Source: a virus
Length of the DNA: 34,001 bases
Reading direction: 5' to 3' (one strand)
IMG/VR virus record: IMGVR_UViG_3300049482_000189
Location: 1-34,001 of that record
The position numbers and the translations under genes were made by a program. This document shows, one piece after another, positions 1 through 9,493 of the stretch (positions within the stretch are counted from its first letter, which is position 1; every line of letters starts with the position of its first letter). The notes beneath the pieces were generated by a model. The model saw only the letters and a list, made by a program, of their open reading frames with translations. It was not told where the DNA came from and searched no databases.

Positions 1-2743
1 GATTGGGCCCGCCGGCTTGTGGGCTGTTGGGGTCCATGACCCCCAGTTCTGATTCGAGGGTCGGGAGCCCTTCGAGGGAGGTTGCTTGGACATCTTGATT
101 CTCCTGTGTTGGGGTAGGTTGTGCAGCGACCTGTGGAGCGGCTTGTGGACTGGCCATAATCAAATCGCTAACAGCCACGTCAAGAACCGCCATACGCTGG
201 TTGAGAGGCCTGAAGCTTTCTCGAAGGGCGTCCGTGGCTTTTTTGCCACTTTTGCCCTTGCCCGCCGCAGTAGTGGCATCAAACTCGGCTTTCAACTTCT
301 CGACGTCACTCAGCGCTTTAACCATGGCCGAGTCTACAAGCGCACCCGACGCGTCCATGAACGGAGCAAACAGCTTGTTGCGCGACTCCAGATCTGCGTT
401 TTCGTTCTCCGCCTGCGCTACCCACTGACTGCTGAACGTGAACAGCGACGCAGCGTTCGGCTTGGCGCCCACTTTCGATGGGGTTTTATCTGCTTTGTAG
501 CCAAAGGCGGTGTTAAAACCCTTCCACCACGGCTTGTTTTCAGTGGGTATATCGTCGGGGATAGCCTCGACAATAGCAGCAGTGGACGCCTCGCCCGTGG
601 CAGTACGGACGGTTGCCTGCTCGGTAGTGTCATTCGAGTTAATAGGCTGCGCAGACTCAGGGGCCGAACTCACAGTAGCCCGTCCAGATGCCGCCGGAGC
701 CGTACCCTGCGTACCCTTAACATCAGGGAGCACCTTCTTAAGCTCGTCTTTTTTCTGCTGCACTGCCGGCTCGGCTCGCGGCCCGGCAAACCCGCCAGTG
801 GCGCCACCAGCCAGTGCACCAACGGCAGCACCGATGATGCCCTGGGTGAGTACGTTTGTGTTCTCATCCTTGACGTTCAGGGCGGCTGCAGTGGCAGGAT
901 CGGTCAAAGCCGCCTGGTTGGCAGCTACCTGCTCAACAGCGCTCTGTACGCCTTCCTGGGTGCCTTCAAATGCGGCAGCTTTCAGCGGCCGGGTCAGGAC
1001 ATTGCCAGCCAGCTTACCCTCGACCCCGGCGGCCAGGCGTTCGATCGTGCCCATGCCGGCAAATAATTTGCCCAACCCCGGCACGCCCGACAACAGCGGG
1101 AGTAAAGTGATGACGGCAGACGCGCCGGCCATAGTTGAGGAGGCTTCCTGGGCCTTGTCAGTCAGCAGGCGGCGCAGTTCTTTTGCGGCCATCGCATCGG
1201 CGCCGGCCGCAGACATGCCACGGTCCTCGGCAGACTGTGCATAGGCTTCGTATATGCGGGTGTTTTCTTCGCTGGCGAGCAGGTCCGTGAGCGGCAGGGC
1301 GTTGATGGTGTCCCGCACCTGGTTCTTGCTCATGCCGAATTGACCGACAGCCGATACAACAAGGCCGATGGTTGAGGCATTTATGCCTGATTTGGTCATG
1401 CTTTCAAGCGCTTTGGCTGCGCCCTCCGCATTCAAGGCTTTCTCGCCGGCCTTTAGTGCCGCAGCGTCGCCCGTTATGGCTTTCGCGGCCAGTGGGTTTA
1501 CCTTGGGCGCGTTTTTGACGGCAGCGACAGCCGCAGCCTCCGCGGCTTCAGCCCTCTGCGCATTCTGCAAGAGTGCACGATACTCACCTGGGTCTACAGT
1601 CCTACCGGCTTTTATCAGGTCTTTAGCTTGCGACAGTTCGGTCCGAGCAATCTTCGCTGCGGCAGAAGCTTCAGTGCTTGCAGCTGCGAGCCCTTCGGCA
1701 GTTCTGGCAGCGCCAATGGCGGTCCGGGTGCTCGTCGCCGCAGCGTACGCCCGGGCACCGATGCGGGCTACCAAATTGGCACCCACGAAGGGGCCCATCT
1801 GTCCGGCGAAGTTGCCGATGTAGGCAGTCATCAGGCCAGGGCTAGTCAGGGTGCGTTCGACGATATCAGTTGTAGGCATGCCCAGAGCCATCATGTTCTG
1901 CACGGCTATCTGGTCTTGCCGGGCCTGTGGCGACATCGAGTCTACTGCGGCCGATTTGGTCCAGCCCAGCAGATTGCCGCCCCACTCACTTTCGGCGAAA
2001 TTGCCACCAAACAGAACGGTGTCAACGCCCCCGATCAGGTCGCCCACCCCACCAATGGCGTTACCGCCTAGGGTGATCGCGCCCCCGACCAGTTTTTCAG
2101 TGGTACTACGCTCGTCTGGGCCGGCAAGTTTCAGGTCGCCCTTGAGGAACGCGGTCATATCTCTGCGCGCCCGGGCATCGAAGCCGGCGGCGATCGCAGG
2201 GTTGTCCTTGTCATACGGCGAACTAATAGCCGTTTCAAGAGCGAAATCCTCGATCAGCGCCCTTTGATCATCCTCGTCAAGCAGGGAGATATACCGCCCG
2301 AAAGTCGTGTCGTCTTTGAGCGCGTCTTTACCAAATTTCGCCAGCACCCTGTTCTGCACCAACTGCATCATGCTCTGCGGTGTACCTGCAGGTCCGCCAC
2401 CCTTACCTGCAGCCTTCGCAGCTGCAGCAGCCGCGGCATCCTGACGGAGCTGCAGCTCCTGCTGTCTAACCTGATTCTCGGTAGCGGCTTGGCGGGCTTC
2501 GACAAACTGCTGGCCGTAGCCGGTTGCCGCGAACGCGTTCATGTCATCGTACGCTGCATTGCCCCTGGAGCGCAGAGCGTCATAGGCCTTGGCTGGGCTC
2601 ATCGACTGCGGTACATTCACGCCCGGCGCTACTTGCGGCACCTGACTGAAATCGCGGCGGAGCACGTCTGTTGCAGGCGGCAGTTCAAACGCCGCGGCAG
2701 GCGCGGGGTCGACGACTTCGGTGATGGGGTCAAAATCTGTCAT
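1..2743 (-). CDS. Large ejection-type (internal virion) protein, C-terminus beyond the left edge
   Basis: This frame is open from the ATG at 2743 to the first base of the window, about 914 codons, with no stop, so the protein is truncated by the window. The start overlaps the stop of the preceding gene as ATGA. It begins MTDFDPITEVVDPAPAAAF. An Ala/Gln-rich stretch follows, then several glycine-rich hydrophobic segments at about residues 221-237, 301-325, 537-565 and 633-653 (the last contains GAAVGALAGGATGGF), separated by Ala/Lys/Glu-rich helical sequence. I see no catalytic motif. Its size, its position as the last gene after the nozzle and transglycosylase genes, and its amphipathic Gly/Ala-rich segments match the very large internal proteins that podoviruses eject into the host envelope (compare T7 gp15/gp16). 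The coding assignment is firm; the ejection role is inferred from position and composition. Confidence 0.85.
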   Translation of the reverse strand, partial: MTDFDPITEVVDPAPAAAFELPPATDVLRRDFSQVPQVAPGVNVPQSMSPAKAYDALRSRGNAAYDDMNAFAATGYGQQFVEARQAATENQVRQQELQLRQDAAAAAAAKAAGKGGGPAGTPQSMMQLVQNRVLAKFGKDALKDDTTFGRYISLLDEDDQRALIEDFALETAISSPYDKDNPAIAAGFDARARRDMTAFLKGDLKLAGPDERSTTEKLVGGAITLGGNAIGGVGDLIGGVDTVLFGGNFAESEWGGNLLGWTKSAAVDSMSPQARQDQIAVQNMMALGMPTTDIVERTLTSPGLMTAYIGNFAGQMGPFVGANLVARIGARAYAAATSTRTAIGAARTAEGLAAASTEASAAAKIARTELSQAKDLIKAGRTVDPGEYRALLQNAQRAEAAEAAAVAAVKNAPKVNPLAAKAITGDAAALKAGEKALNAEGAAKALESMTKSGINASTIGLVVSAVGQFGMSKNQVRDTINALPLTDLLASEENTRIYEAYAQSAEDRGMSAAGADAMAAKELRRLLTDKAQEASSTMAGASAVITLLPLLSGVPGLGKLFAGMGTIERLAAGVEGKLAGNVLTRPLKAAAFEGTQEGVQSAVEQVAANQAALTDPATAAALNVKDENTNVLTQGIIGAAVGALAGGATGGFAGPRAEPAVQQKKDELKKVLPDVKGTQGTAPAASGRATVSSAPESAQPINSNDTTEQATVRTATGEASTAAIVEAIPDDIPTENKPWWKGFNTAFGYKADKTPSKVGAKPNAASLFTFSSQWVAQAENENADLESRNKLFAPFMDASGALVDSAMVKALSDVEKLKAEFDATTAAGKGKSGKKATDALRESFRPLNQRMAVLDVAVSDLIMASPQAAPQVAAQPTPTQENQDVQATSLEGLPTLESELGVMDPNSPQAGGPN

Positions 2744-3105
2744 AGGGAGTCCAGTAATTTGCCTAAGTTCATGCGGAGCTCGGTGCGCATATCATCGTAC
2801 TCTGATTCAAAGTCAAGTGGAACCTGCTCGAAATCTTCAGAGACCATCGACATCGGCGTATCCAAGTCGGCCACAGTGTAAAGATCCAGGCCGTACGTCT
2901 CGGCCATTTCCTTCTGCGTCTCGGGCTTGACGACTATTCGCCGCTTACCGCCCGGCTCGTCCAGCACGCCCGCATACCCGACCTGCCGGTTGGCCTCACT
3001 ATCGCCAATCGACGGCAGTGCATCCCTGGCAGTGTTGTACAGAATAGCCGCTGTGCGGGCTTCCTTGATGAACCTGGAGACATGCTTTTTCTTTTTGGCG
3101 GCCAT
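2740..3105 (-). CDS. Small virion-associated protein of unknown function (121 aa)
   Basis: The gene encodes 121 residues starting MAAKKKKHVSRF. The ATG overlaps the TAA of the transglycosylase gene as TAATG, with GGTGGAG about ten bases upstream. The N-terminus is strongly basic (KKKK at 4-7). The C-terminal third is acidic, containing EDFEQVPLDFESEYDD. The charge asymmetry would suit a small linker or chaperone-like partner of the neighbouring internal proteins, but I recognise no family. It sits between the transglycosylase and the large ejection protein and is translationally coupled to both, so it is probably part of the same ejection apparatus. Confidence 0.8.
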   Translation of the reverse strand: MAAKKKKHVSRFIKEARTAAILYNTARDALPSIGDSEANRQVGYAGVLDEPGGKRRIVVKPETQKEMAETYGLDLYTVADLDTPMSMVSEDFEQVPLDFESEYDDMRTELRMNLGKLLDSL

Positions 3106-4730
3106 TATGCTTGCACTCCACCGTAGAATCCCAGGGTTTTCGCCCTGTTGATCCAGTTAGAATACAGCTGGGCCGCAGTAAGTGGAATGCCTTTCCTAGC
3201 TAGATATGGATTCGCCGCCAGAGCAGACGCCCATGCTTTGGGGCCGATGATGGTAGGTAGGGGGGTGTTGGGCGACTTGCGCAAAGCCGCGGCGATCTTG
3301 CCGCCGGTGTCCTCGCCAAAGTGGTGCATAGCATACAGGTTCAGCGGGTTGGCAGGATCGAACTGGCCTGGGAATTTAGCAGTAGCGGCAGCGTAGTTCA
3401 GCATACGCAGCTGGCGCTCTGCCTGAGCCTGGTGCGCCGGGCTCGCCCGGAGCGCCGCGATCTCATCATCAGTCCTACCCTTTGCCCATGGCAGTTGCTT
3501 GGCCACACGCATCCACGTGTCGGGTGTGAACTGCGTAAGACCGGCCGCGCGGGATCCGCCAGCTCGGGCCACTGGAGAAAACGTAGACTCAAGGCCTGAG
3601 AACAAAAGGGCAGCTTCAGTACCACCCGGCCCACCCGGCGCATGCTCGGTGTACAGGGTAGCCGCCTGGTTGAACGCTGGCACCAACTGCGGAGGCATGG
3701 TTGGCGGGGCTTGGTATGAAGTAGCATTGGCTGGCACAGTCGGCAGCGGATCAGCACCCGGCGCACCCTGTGGATAGCGGAGAATGCCTTGCCCAGTGGC
3801 AGCAGGGTAGCCGCTTCCTGTGGGGATGCCGTAATTGCTTTCCGCACCGCCCACGATAGGCGGGCCGACAGGGCCGGGCGACTGCATAGCCGCCGCTTCT
3901 TTGACTAGATCAGCGCGCTGCCGCCTCAAATTCTCTGCGCGCGGATCCGTCAGGCCGCGCGACAAACCGTATGGGGAAACAGGGCTGGCCGCGTCTGCTG
4001 CGGCTATTTCAATATCTAGCTGCTTAATTCTGTCCCTGAAAATGCCCTGATTGGTATCAAAAGCACGTCGGTCTTCGTCCGTAGCCATAGGACGTGGCTG
4101 TTGCGGCGCGCGCGTGACGCCCAACACGCTGCTTGGAATGCCCGGGATATTCAGGGGAGTATTGCTAAGTGGGCCAGTGTAGGGAGTGCTGGGACTTACT
4201 GCAGTCGGGGCAGCAGCGGCACCCGGCAACGGAGCCAGCTGGCCCTGCGCCCTCGCGTCGGGCGGCATTTGGTATGGGGTGCCGAACGCACGAGCTGAAA
4301 ACGCCTGCATTTCTGACGGGGCCACAGTAGGGTTCGCAACGGTTGGAGCAAGGATGCCGCCATACAGTGGGTTGCCGGCCTGGTCCTTGTTAATGCCCTG
4401 CTGCCCAGTGATAGGGTCAAACTCGTCAAGTGGCACACCCATGTACAGCGCCCTGTTACCAGCCTGCATCTGATCGCCCTGCGCGCCGAGCACGCCCGCT
4501 TTACCCATAATATCGGTCTGCCTGACGGCGTAAGGATAGAAGGTGTCCTTAATCACACGCTGCTGCGCCCGATCGCGCTCGGCGTCCAGGTTGTACCCGT
4601 ACGTGTTGATCGCATCTTGTGCATGGGTGATGGATGCCTGCGTGTCAGCCAGCACACCGATGCCATTGAATGGGGCGGTCGCGCGTGGGACTGGCGTGGC
4701 CGTCATGTACGGGTTTCTTTGTTCGCTCAT
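3105..4730 (-). CDS. Virion lytic transglycosylase (SLT-like domain, C-terminal)
   Basis: The protein has 541 residues. Residues 1-360 are Pro/Ala/Gly-rich and low in complexity. A soluble lytic transglycosylase-like domain follows: the catalytic glutamate is E381 in FSGLESTFSP, and the typical AAGLTQFTPDTW motif lies at 395-406. Later positions LYAMHHFG (465-472) resemble the conserved Y/H region of the SLT fold. This family cleaves the MurNAc-GlcNAc bond of peptidoglycan without water. In podoviruses such domains belong to internal virion proteins that open the cell wall during genome entry. The neighbours (276-, 295- and >900-residue proteins) fit an ejection complex. The ATG overlaps the upstream stop as ATGA and has GGAG eight bases upstream. 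Domain call fairly firm; timing of action is inferred. Confidence 0.85.
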   Translation of the reverse strand: MSEQRNPYMTATPVPRATAPFNGIGVLADTQASITHAQDAINTYGYNLDAERDRAQQRVIKDTFYPYAVRQTDIMGKAGVLGAQGDQMQAGNRALYMGVPLDEFDPITGQQGINKDQAGNPLYGGILAPTVANPTVAPSEMQAFSARAFGTPYQMPPDARAQGQLAPLPGAAAAPTAVSPSTPYTGPLSNTPLNIPGIPSSVLGVTRAPQQPRPMATDEDRRAFDTNQGIFRDRIKQLDIEIAAADAASPVSPYGLSRGLTDPRAENLRRQRADLVKEAAAMQSPGPVGPPIVGGAESNYGIPTGSGYPAATGQGILRYPQGAPGADPLPTVPANATSYQAPPTMPPQLVPAFNQAATLYTEHAPGGPGGTEAALLFSGLESTFSPVARAGGSRAAGLTQFTPDTWMRVAKQLPWAKGRTDDEIAALRASPAHQAQAERQLRMLNYAAATAKFPGQFDPANPLNLYAMHHFGEDTGGKIAAALRKSPNTPLPTIIGPKAWASALAANPYLARKGIPLTAAQLYSNWINRAKTLGFYGGVQA

Positions 4731-5557
4731 AGCAATGCTCCGCTGCCATCCAGACTCATGGCGCTATTACTTAGGTTAGTGTTTGTATAATTACTTTTTC
4801 CGAAGCCCAAAGCAACACCGAGCTGCGCGCCAAAACTGCGCTGGCCTATGCTCTTGTCACCTACCATGCCAGCCTTGGCGTTTTCGATGATCTCGGAGCG
4901 CGCGACCCGCAGATTATCTATACCGCCCGACACCGTGCTGCCAATTTTGCTCAGGCTACCCGCGGTATCCGTAGCCGCCTTAACCTGCATGCCAACCGCC
5001 TGCGCCAGGGAACTCATCGCGTTGGTCTGGATCTGCTTACCAAGCTGCACGGCCTGGGCCATATGTATGCGACGCTGCTCTTTGTACGTTTCATAGTACG
5101 ACTCCGCCAGTGATAGTCCAACAAAGGCGCTGTTCACGCGGGTCCACCGCGAGGAAATATCCGCGCGGTAATCCATATCCTCCCGGGCGCCATGTGAATA
5201 GCGCGAGAGTTGCAGGCGTGCGTCGTACCACTTCTTCTGGATCGCCGCCGCCGGCACCAGACTGCGCGCCCGAAAGAACGCATTGTCGAGCGGGCGGGGC
5301 GGAATCAGGAACACTTCCGTGACGAACTGCGACATCACCGGCACGTACAGCGTCTGCCATGTGGTGTCGTCGGCCGCAGCGATGTTGTAGTACCGTTTGG
5401 ACACCACGTTCGCCGAGCGCATGACGTTGGCTTGCAGGAACATCATGCCAGCCTGCACGACTGAGTCGAAACCGCTGGACAGCCGGGAGCCTTCAGCTAT
5501 GGAGCCTACATCGGTTTGCTGTGCAGCGATCGGGGCGTCGGGGTTCTTGGTAGTCAT
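4727..5557 (-). CDS. Internal virion/ejection-type protein (276 aa)
   Basis: The gene encodes 276 residues and is coupled to the gene before it by an ATGA overlap; AAGGA lies 11 bases upstream, a poor spacing, so coupling probably matters. The middle is rich in Ala, Gln, Arg and Tyr and looks helical (SLAESYYETYKEQRRIHMAQ). The last 80 residues are Gly/Ser-rich. There are no membrane segments or catalytic motifs. Its size, predicted helical character and place directly before the transglycosylase gene resemble the small internal core proteins of podoviruses (compare T7 gp14), but I see no diagnostic sequence match. The function is inferred from context only. Confidence 0.8.
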   Translation of the reverse strand: MTTKNPDAPIAAQQTDVGSIAEGSRLSSGFDSVVQAGMMFLQANVMRSANVVSKRYYNIAAADDTTWQTLYVPVMSQFVTEVFLIPPRPLDNAFFRARSLVPAAAIQKKWYDARLQLSRYSHGAREDMDYRADISSRWTRVNSAFVGLSLAESYYETYKEQRRIHMAQAVQLGKQIQTNAMSSLAQAVGMQVKAATDTAGSLSKIGSTVSGGIDNLRVARSEIIENAKAGMVGDKSIGQRSFGAQLGVALGFGKSNYTNTNLSNSAMSLDGSGALL

Positions 5558-6441
5558 CGCGGTATCAGTCCTTCGCCTACGCCCTGGCGCGAAGCCCTGG
5601 TTGGGCTGGGCAGATTGTTCCAGTCAATGGGCACGCCTGCAAGCTGGCCCATGTTCGGCCTCGTGTCGGCCATTTCAAGCGCCTTACTGCGCTCGAACGC
5701 TTGCACTTGCAATGCACGGTCACGATCGATGTTATTGCTCATCGACTTCACGGCATCGACGATGATACTGCTGGTGAACTCACTGCGCATCCTGGTGGCG
5801 CCGGTATAAATTTCCGTGCCGTACTGGGCAATTTTGCCGGCCGCTTCACCGGCGTTGTACGACAACTGCGCTGTGGTAAACAGCACGTTCAGGCGATCTT
5901 CGTTTTTCTTGTCGGCTTTGTTCTCTTCGCGGCGGCGGCCATAATCAGCAGAGTCAGCCCAGGCGCCGTTGATGCCAAACGAGAAGTTATCCCGCTGCTT
6001 GGTATCAAGCTCGGGAGTAGTGGCACGCATACGGTTATACACGCTGAACACGGTCACTTCGGATGCCAGAGCATCAGACGCCACATAGTTCGGGTTGTAT
6101 ATAGGCTCACTGCGCACAATGCCCACGTACGTGGCCTCGCGGGGCTTAAACATGGTGTCATAATTGGCGCGCCGGCGCTCCGCCATCTTGGAATAGGCAT
6201 CGGCCAGGTCAGCGTTGTCTTTCGAGTACCCGTACTGCCGGACCGCGGCGGCCAGAGCGATATAGTTCGCTGCAATCTTTGTGGAAATGTATGCAATGTT
6301 GGTCGCGTCATCAAACAGGAACGGCGTCGCCCCGCCGCCACTGCCAGCGCTGGGTGGAGCCAGCAGCTGCTGGTTATACGCCTCAGGTGTATGCGTCAGT
6401 CGGGCGAGGGCTTTGGCCTGTGAATTTATGTCGAGTATCAT
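5554..6441 (-). CDS. Internal virion/ejection-type protein (295 aa)
   Basis: The gene encodes 295 residues beginning MILDINSQAKALARL. It has a good AGGAGA ribosome site seven bases before the ATG, and its start overlaps the upstream stop as ATGA. After a Ser/Gly linker (SAGSGGGATPF) most of the protein is Ala/Tyr/Arg-rich and likely helical, with a highly charged part around YGRRREENKADKKNEDRL. No transmembrane segment or enzyme motif is visible. It lies between a 130-residue protein and the 276-residue protein in the cluster that ends with the transglycosylase, so a role in the internal core or ejection channel is plausible but unproven. Confidence 0.8.
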   Translation of the reverse strand: MILDINSQAKALARLTHTPEAYNQQLLAPPSAGSGGGATPFLFDDATNIAYISTKIAANYIALAAAVRQYGYSKDNADLADAYSKMAERRRANYDTMFKPREATYVGIVRSEPIYNPNYVASDALASEVTVFSVYNRMRATTPELDTKQRDNFSFGINGAWADSADYGRRREENKADKKNEDRLNVLFTTAQLSYNAGEAAGKIAQYGTEIYTGATRMRSEFTSSIIVDAVKSMSNNIDRDRALQVQAFERSKALEMADTRPNMGQLAGVPIDWNNLPSPTRASRQGVGEGLIPR

Positions 6442-6830
6442 AGTGATTCTCCTACGGCCTGTCTCAGTGCGTTCCCGTGCATTCTTACAGCGGCATATCC
6501 GCCTAGGTCAAATAGTACAGCAATCGAGAAGTCTGCACAACGATAAGCGAAGCCCGGCGGGTCGATAGCAAGGGCCACCAGAATTTCGTTCAGTACGTTG
6601 TCGTAGCGCTCTGGGTTCGATGCGCGCAGTGGGTTCTGCCTGAAGCCCAGGTATGCGGACACGACGACAAAGCCGCTGGGCAGATCGTCACGCAGCAGCG
6701 CCCGGCAAAGGATGATCGAACTCAGGCATAAATCCACAGCCAGCGGGTGGTCGCCCAGCTTGGCGTCGTCGAACACCTTCTGGATGCGCTTCTGCGACTC
6801 AACTGACCACTTGCCTACATCTTCAATCAT
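6438..6830 (-). CDS. Hypothetical protein in the tail/ejection cluster (130 aa)
   Basis: The 130-residue product starts at an ATG with GGAGAG seven bases upstream; the start overlaps the stop of the nozzle gene by four bases (ATGA). The N-terminal part is charged (VESQKRIQKVFDDAKL). A mixed alpha/beta region follows with hydrophobic patches such as CLSSIILCRALL and FSIAVLFDLGGYAAV. It has no signal peptide and no family I recognise. Because it is translated directly after the nozzle and before the internal proteins, it could be a small tail component or assembly factor. This is inference from position. Confidence 0.78.
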   Translation of the reverse strand: MIEDVGKWSVESQKRIQKVFDDAKLGDHPLAVDLCLSSIILCRALLRDDLPSGFVVVSAYLGFRQNPLRASNPERYDNVLNEILVALAIDPPGFAYRCADFSIAVLFDLGGYAAVRMHGNALRQAVGESL

Positions 6831-8557
6831 GTACCGCTCTCCGATAAATCCACCATGGACGTGGCAAGGTGGACTTCGCGCACTGTCCGATCACCAATCA
6901 ATTCGATCGCCCACTCACAGCCACGGAACTGCGACGGTATCCGGCACGGGTCGGGCGTGTTGCATGGGAACTGCGCGGCCAGCTGCTGATCGCACCAGAT
7001 CTTCACCGTCAAGCCGCCGTTGCACGGGCCGACAGCCTTGAATGCAGCCATCGTGGTGATCTGCGGGAACACAAAGGTTTTGGACTTCCAGCGGTATACG
7101 CCTTTACCTGGGCGCCGGGTGGCGTCGGGAAACGGCAGGGACTTCCAGCCTGTGGGTGTGCCGACATTAACGCCGCCGTGGTCGGTGTTCAGGCAGAGTA
7201 TGCCCGGCACCCCGTCAAGCGTGGTCAGGTCGCTGAATATGCGCTCAGAAAAAGTCTTGCTTTTTATCGACAGCTCGAACGAAATTCGTTCACCAAAAGC
7301 GTATAGAATGCCGTCCCGCCAAGCAAGATAGCTAACGTCAGTGAATGGAATATCTTCATAGATGGCGTCTCCGCGGTTGAGTAGGGTGGCGGTGGAATCG
7401 ATCGCGCCGTCGTTGACGATGTAGACACCCTCAGGGGTGACCACCGCGCCGCCAACATCGGTCATGCACGCGTAGGACACGGCGGGCGCCCGGGCGACTT
7501 TGTTCGCTGCAGCTTTGGGGCCTTCCTCGCCCTGCTCGAAGTTGAGCTGATACAGGCTGTTGGTCGTGCCGATCAGGCCCAGACCGTTGTTACCCACGGC
7601 CGTGACAACGCGCTCGGGCAGCAGCATGGTGCAGGAGATCGGGAACGCGTTCCAGACGAAGCGCTCGGACACGCACACCAGGCCTTCGCCGGTGGGCAGA
7701 TTGCCGGCGACGATCAAGTGGCCTTCTTCCGTGGCGTAGACATCGACGATGTCCATGTCCGGCGGCAGCGCGAAGTTGCGCTCGGAGATCAGACTGAAGT
7801 CGGTCATGGTGGAGGTCATGGCGATGTTGGCCGTGATGGTCGTCGCCGCCGGGGCGCTGAAGCCCTGGATGTCTGCGCGGTCCGGGCTGTTCGGTGAGTT
7901 GCCGGGCTCGAACGTGTAGGCGCTGTAATAGAACTCGAACGTGGTGATGGCGTAGGTGTTGATGTACTCGGGCGGGAACGTGCATAGGACAGACTGAATG
8001 CCATCCGAGAACAGGGTGAAGTCCAGGCCGGCGACCACAATGCTGGTAGGCACGCTGCGCGCACCGTCTGCGCGCACGGCCACGACGCTGAGGTTAACGG
8101 CGATCGGGCGCTCCGTCACGGTAGCAGCACTGCCTGGGGCGAGCGCGTACGAGAGCACCACGGGCGCCGGGATAGCCAGTGGCACGCCGTTTTCGCCCTG
8201 CATGCCCAGGCTGCCGGAACGTATGCGGAGCATATCCGATCGGCGCAACAGGGTCACGCCGGGCGTTTCGGGCGGTAGGATGCCTACGACGCCTTGCATC
8301 ATCGGGCGTGGCATGGCCACAGCGCGGAACAGGGTGTATTCGGGCGCGGCGGCGTCTTGCCTCTCCAGGTACAGTAGGGACACCACCGGGCGGCCGACAT
8401 CGGCGCTCAGCGTGCGGTTCTGGAACTTGTACCGCGGCTGCAGGGTGCCATTGGCCAGGAAGACGTCGTGGGCGATCGCCCCGTTGTTCTGCTGCAGCAG
8501 CTGCGGCGCCAGCTCAGGCACTATTCCGGAGAATCCAGTGACTCGGGCGCTCGGCAT
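6827..8557 (-). CDS. Tail nozzle-like protein (podovirus tail tubular B-like role)
   Basis: The protein has 576 residues. The N-terminus, FSGIVPELAPQLLQQNNGAI then NGTLQPRYKFQ, follows the pattern of podovirus nozzle-type proteins, in which a short 'PxLLPxxxAxxAxNxxLxxGxLxPxR' stretch opens the chain. The middle is beta-rich with repeated short blade-like segments (for example HLIVAGNLPTGEGLVC). The C-terminus ends in the region WAIELIGDRTVREVHLATSM, also typical of these proteins. Nozzle proteins close the distal end of the short tail until DNA ejection. The start follows the previous stop directly (TAAATG) with weak GGTGAAG. The position after two adaptor genes supports the call. The assignment rests on remembered family patterns, not a search. 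Confidence 0.75.
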   Translation of the reverse strand: MPSARVTGFSGIVPELAPQLLQQNNGAIAHDVFLANGTLQPRYKFQNRTLSADVGRPVVSLLYLERQDAAAPEYTLFRAVAMPRPMMQGVVGILPPETPGVTLLRRSDMLRIRSGSLGMQGENGVPLAIPAPVVLSYALAPGSAATVTERPIAVNLSVVAVRADGARSVPTSIVVAGLDFTLFSDGIQSVLCTFPPEYINTYAITTFEFYYSAYTFEPGNSPNSPDRADIQGFSAPAATTITANIAMTSTMTDFSLISERNFALPPDMDIVDVYATEEGHLIVAGNLPTGEGLVCVSERFVWNAFPISCTMLLPERVVTAVGNNGLGLIGTTNSLYQLNFEQGEEGPKAAANKVARAPAVSYACMTDVGGAVVTPEGVYIVNDGAIDSTATLLNRGDAIYEDIPFTDVSYLAWRDGILYAFGERISFELSIKSKTFSERIFSDLTTLDGVPGILCLNTDHGGVNVGTPTGWKSLPFPDATRRPGKGVYRWKSKTFVFPQITTMAAFKAVGPCNGGLTVKIWCDQQLAAQFPCNTPDPCRIPSQFRGCEWAIELIGDRTVREVHLATSMVDLSESGT

Positions 8558-9484
8558 TTACTTCACCATCATCGAAGCGTTGGCAAGAATAGCCGTCACT
8601 GGGACTGCAGCGCCCGGCACGTATGCACGGAGCTCGATGGTGTTGGCGAATGGTCCAGTGATCGACCCGAAGAACGTGAACTCGTCGGAGTTCTCTACCG
8701 GCGAGATGGCCACGAACTGGGTGTTTATGCCGGTAGCGATCAGGGCGATGGCGCAGTTGAGCGGGGTGGTCAGCTTGGCATTTATGGAGATCCCGACGAT
8801 CGCGTTGGCAGGCACGTTGATGATCTGCGTGGTCGCCAGCAGGGCTGAGTTCGCCACCGAAGGGCCATCGATCGCCGGGGGCGCGGGGGTCCGGAACAGC
8901 TGGACACCAGCAGCGGCAGAACTGAGGGCCGCAATCTCCAGGTCAACGATCTGCAGCACCGCGTTTGGCGTAGCCGCTACGTCGTTGGGGTATGGTATGG
9001 AGCCGACCGTATCGTACAGAGCCACGACGCCGGTGTTGGTGGTCGAGGCATCGCGCATGGTTAGCTCGACAGCGCCCGTTGATGGGGTGACGACCGCTGA
9101 TATACCGTTGACGCCGGTGACGCTCGACAGAACCTGCCCAACTGCAGTGGCCTGACCAAATTGGTTGAAATTGAGCGGGCCATAATCGCCGGCAAGAATG
9201 CCGGTAGGTTTCAGGCTAAATGTGAAATCGGTAGGGCCGCCAGTGACTTCGATGCCCGCACCACCATTGAGCGAAAACGGTGGTGCGCCGCCGCCGCCGG
9301 CCCCTGTGTCGTCTATGATCAGGTTAGGCCAGTTGCCGGTGATGGTGACGGTGTTGTTGATGGACGTAAAAACGGGTGGCTGCGTGGTGATATCCAGGCC
9401 GCCACTGGCGTTCGGAACCACCGTAGTGATGCCGAACCCTTGGGATTCGTTTACGAGGTCCTCGCACTCGCCGTAGATAGTCAT
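8558..9484 (-). CDS. Tail fibre/appendage-like protein (308 aa)
   Basis: The 308-residue protein starts MTIYGECEDL, with GGAGT a few bases upstream of the ATG. It contains a Gly hinge (GAGGGGAPP), then AGIEVTGGPTDFTFSL and GPLNFNQFGQATAVG, which are short beta-type repeats of the kind found in trimeric fibre shafts. The GxGIEVTG element also occurs twice in the 1538-residue fibre encoded upstream. The C-terminal half is hydrophobic and beta-rich (NVPANAIVGISINAKL) and may be a receptor- or partner-binding head. It lies between the adaptors and the nozzle, where podoviruses often encode a tail-attached fibre. Exact role unknown. Confidence 0.78.
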   Translation of the reverse strand: MTIYGECEDLVNESQGFGITTVVPNASGGLDITTQPPVFTSINNTVTITGNWPNLIIDDTGAGGGGAPPFSLNGGAGIEVTGGPTDFTFSLKPTGILAGDYGPLNFNQFGQATAVGQVLSSVTGVNGISAVVTPSTGAVELTMRDASTTNTGVVALYDTVGSIPYPNDVAATPNAVLQIVDLEIAALSSAAAGVQLFRTPAPPAIDGPSVANSALLATTQIINVPANAIVGISINAKLTTPLNCAIALIATGINTQFVAISPVENSDEFTFFGSITGPFANTIELRAYVPGAAVPVTAILANASMMVK

Positions 9485-9493
9485 GCGCTACTC

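Noticed and set aside
86-1066. Plus-strand open frames near the left edge
   Set aside because: They oppose a continuous minus-strand frame of more than 900 codons whose start is coupled to the preceding gene.
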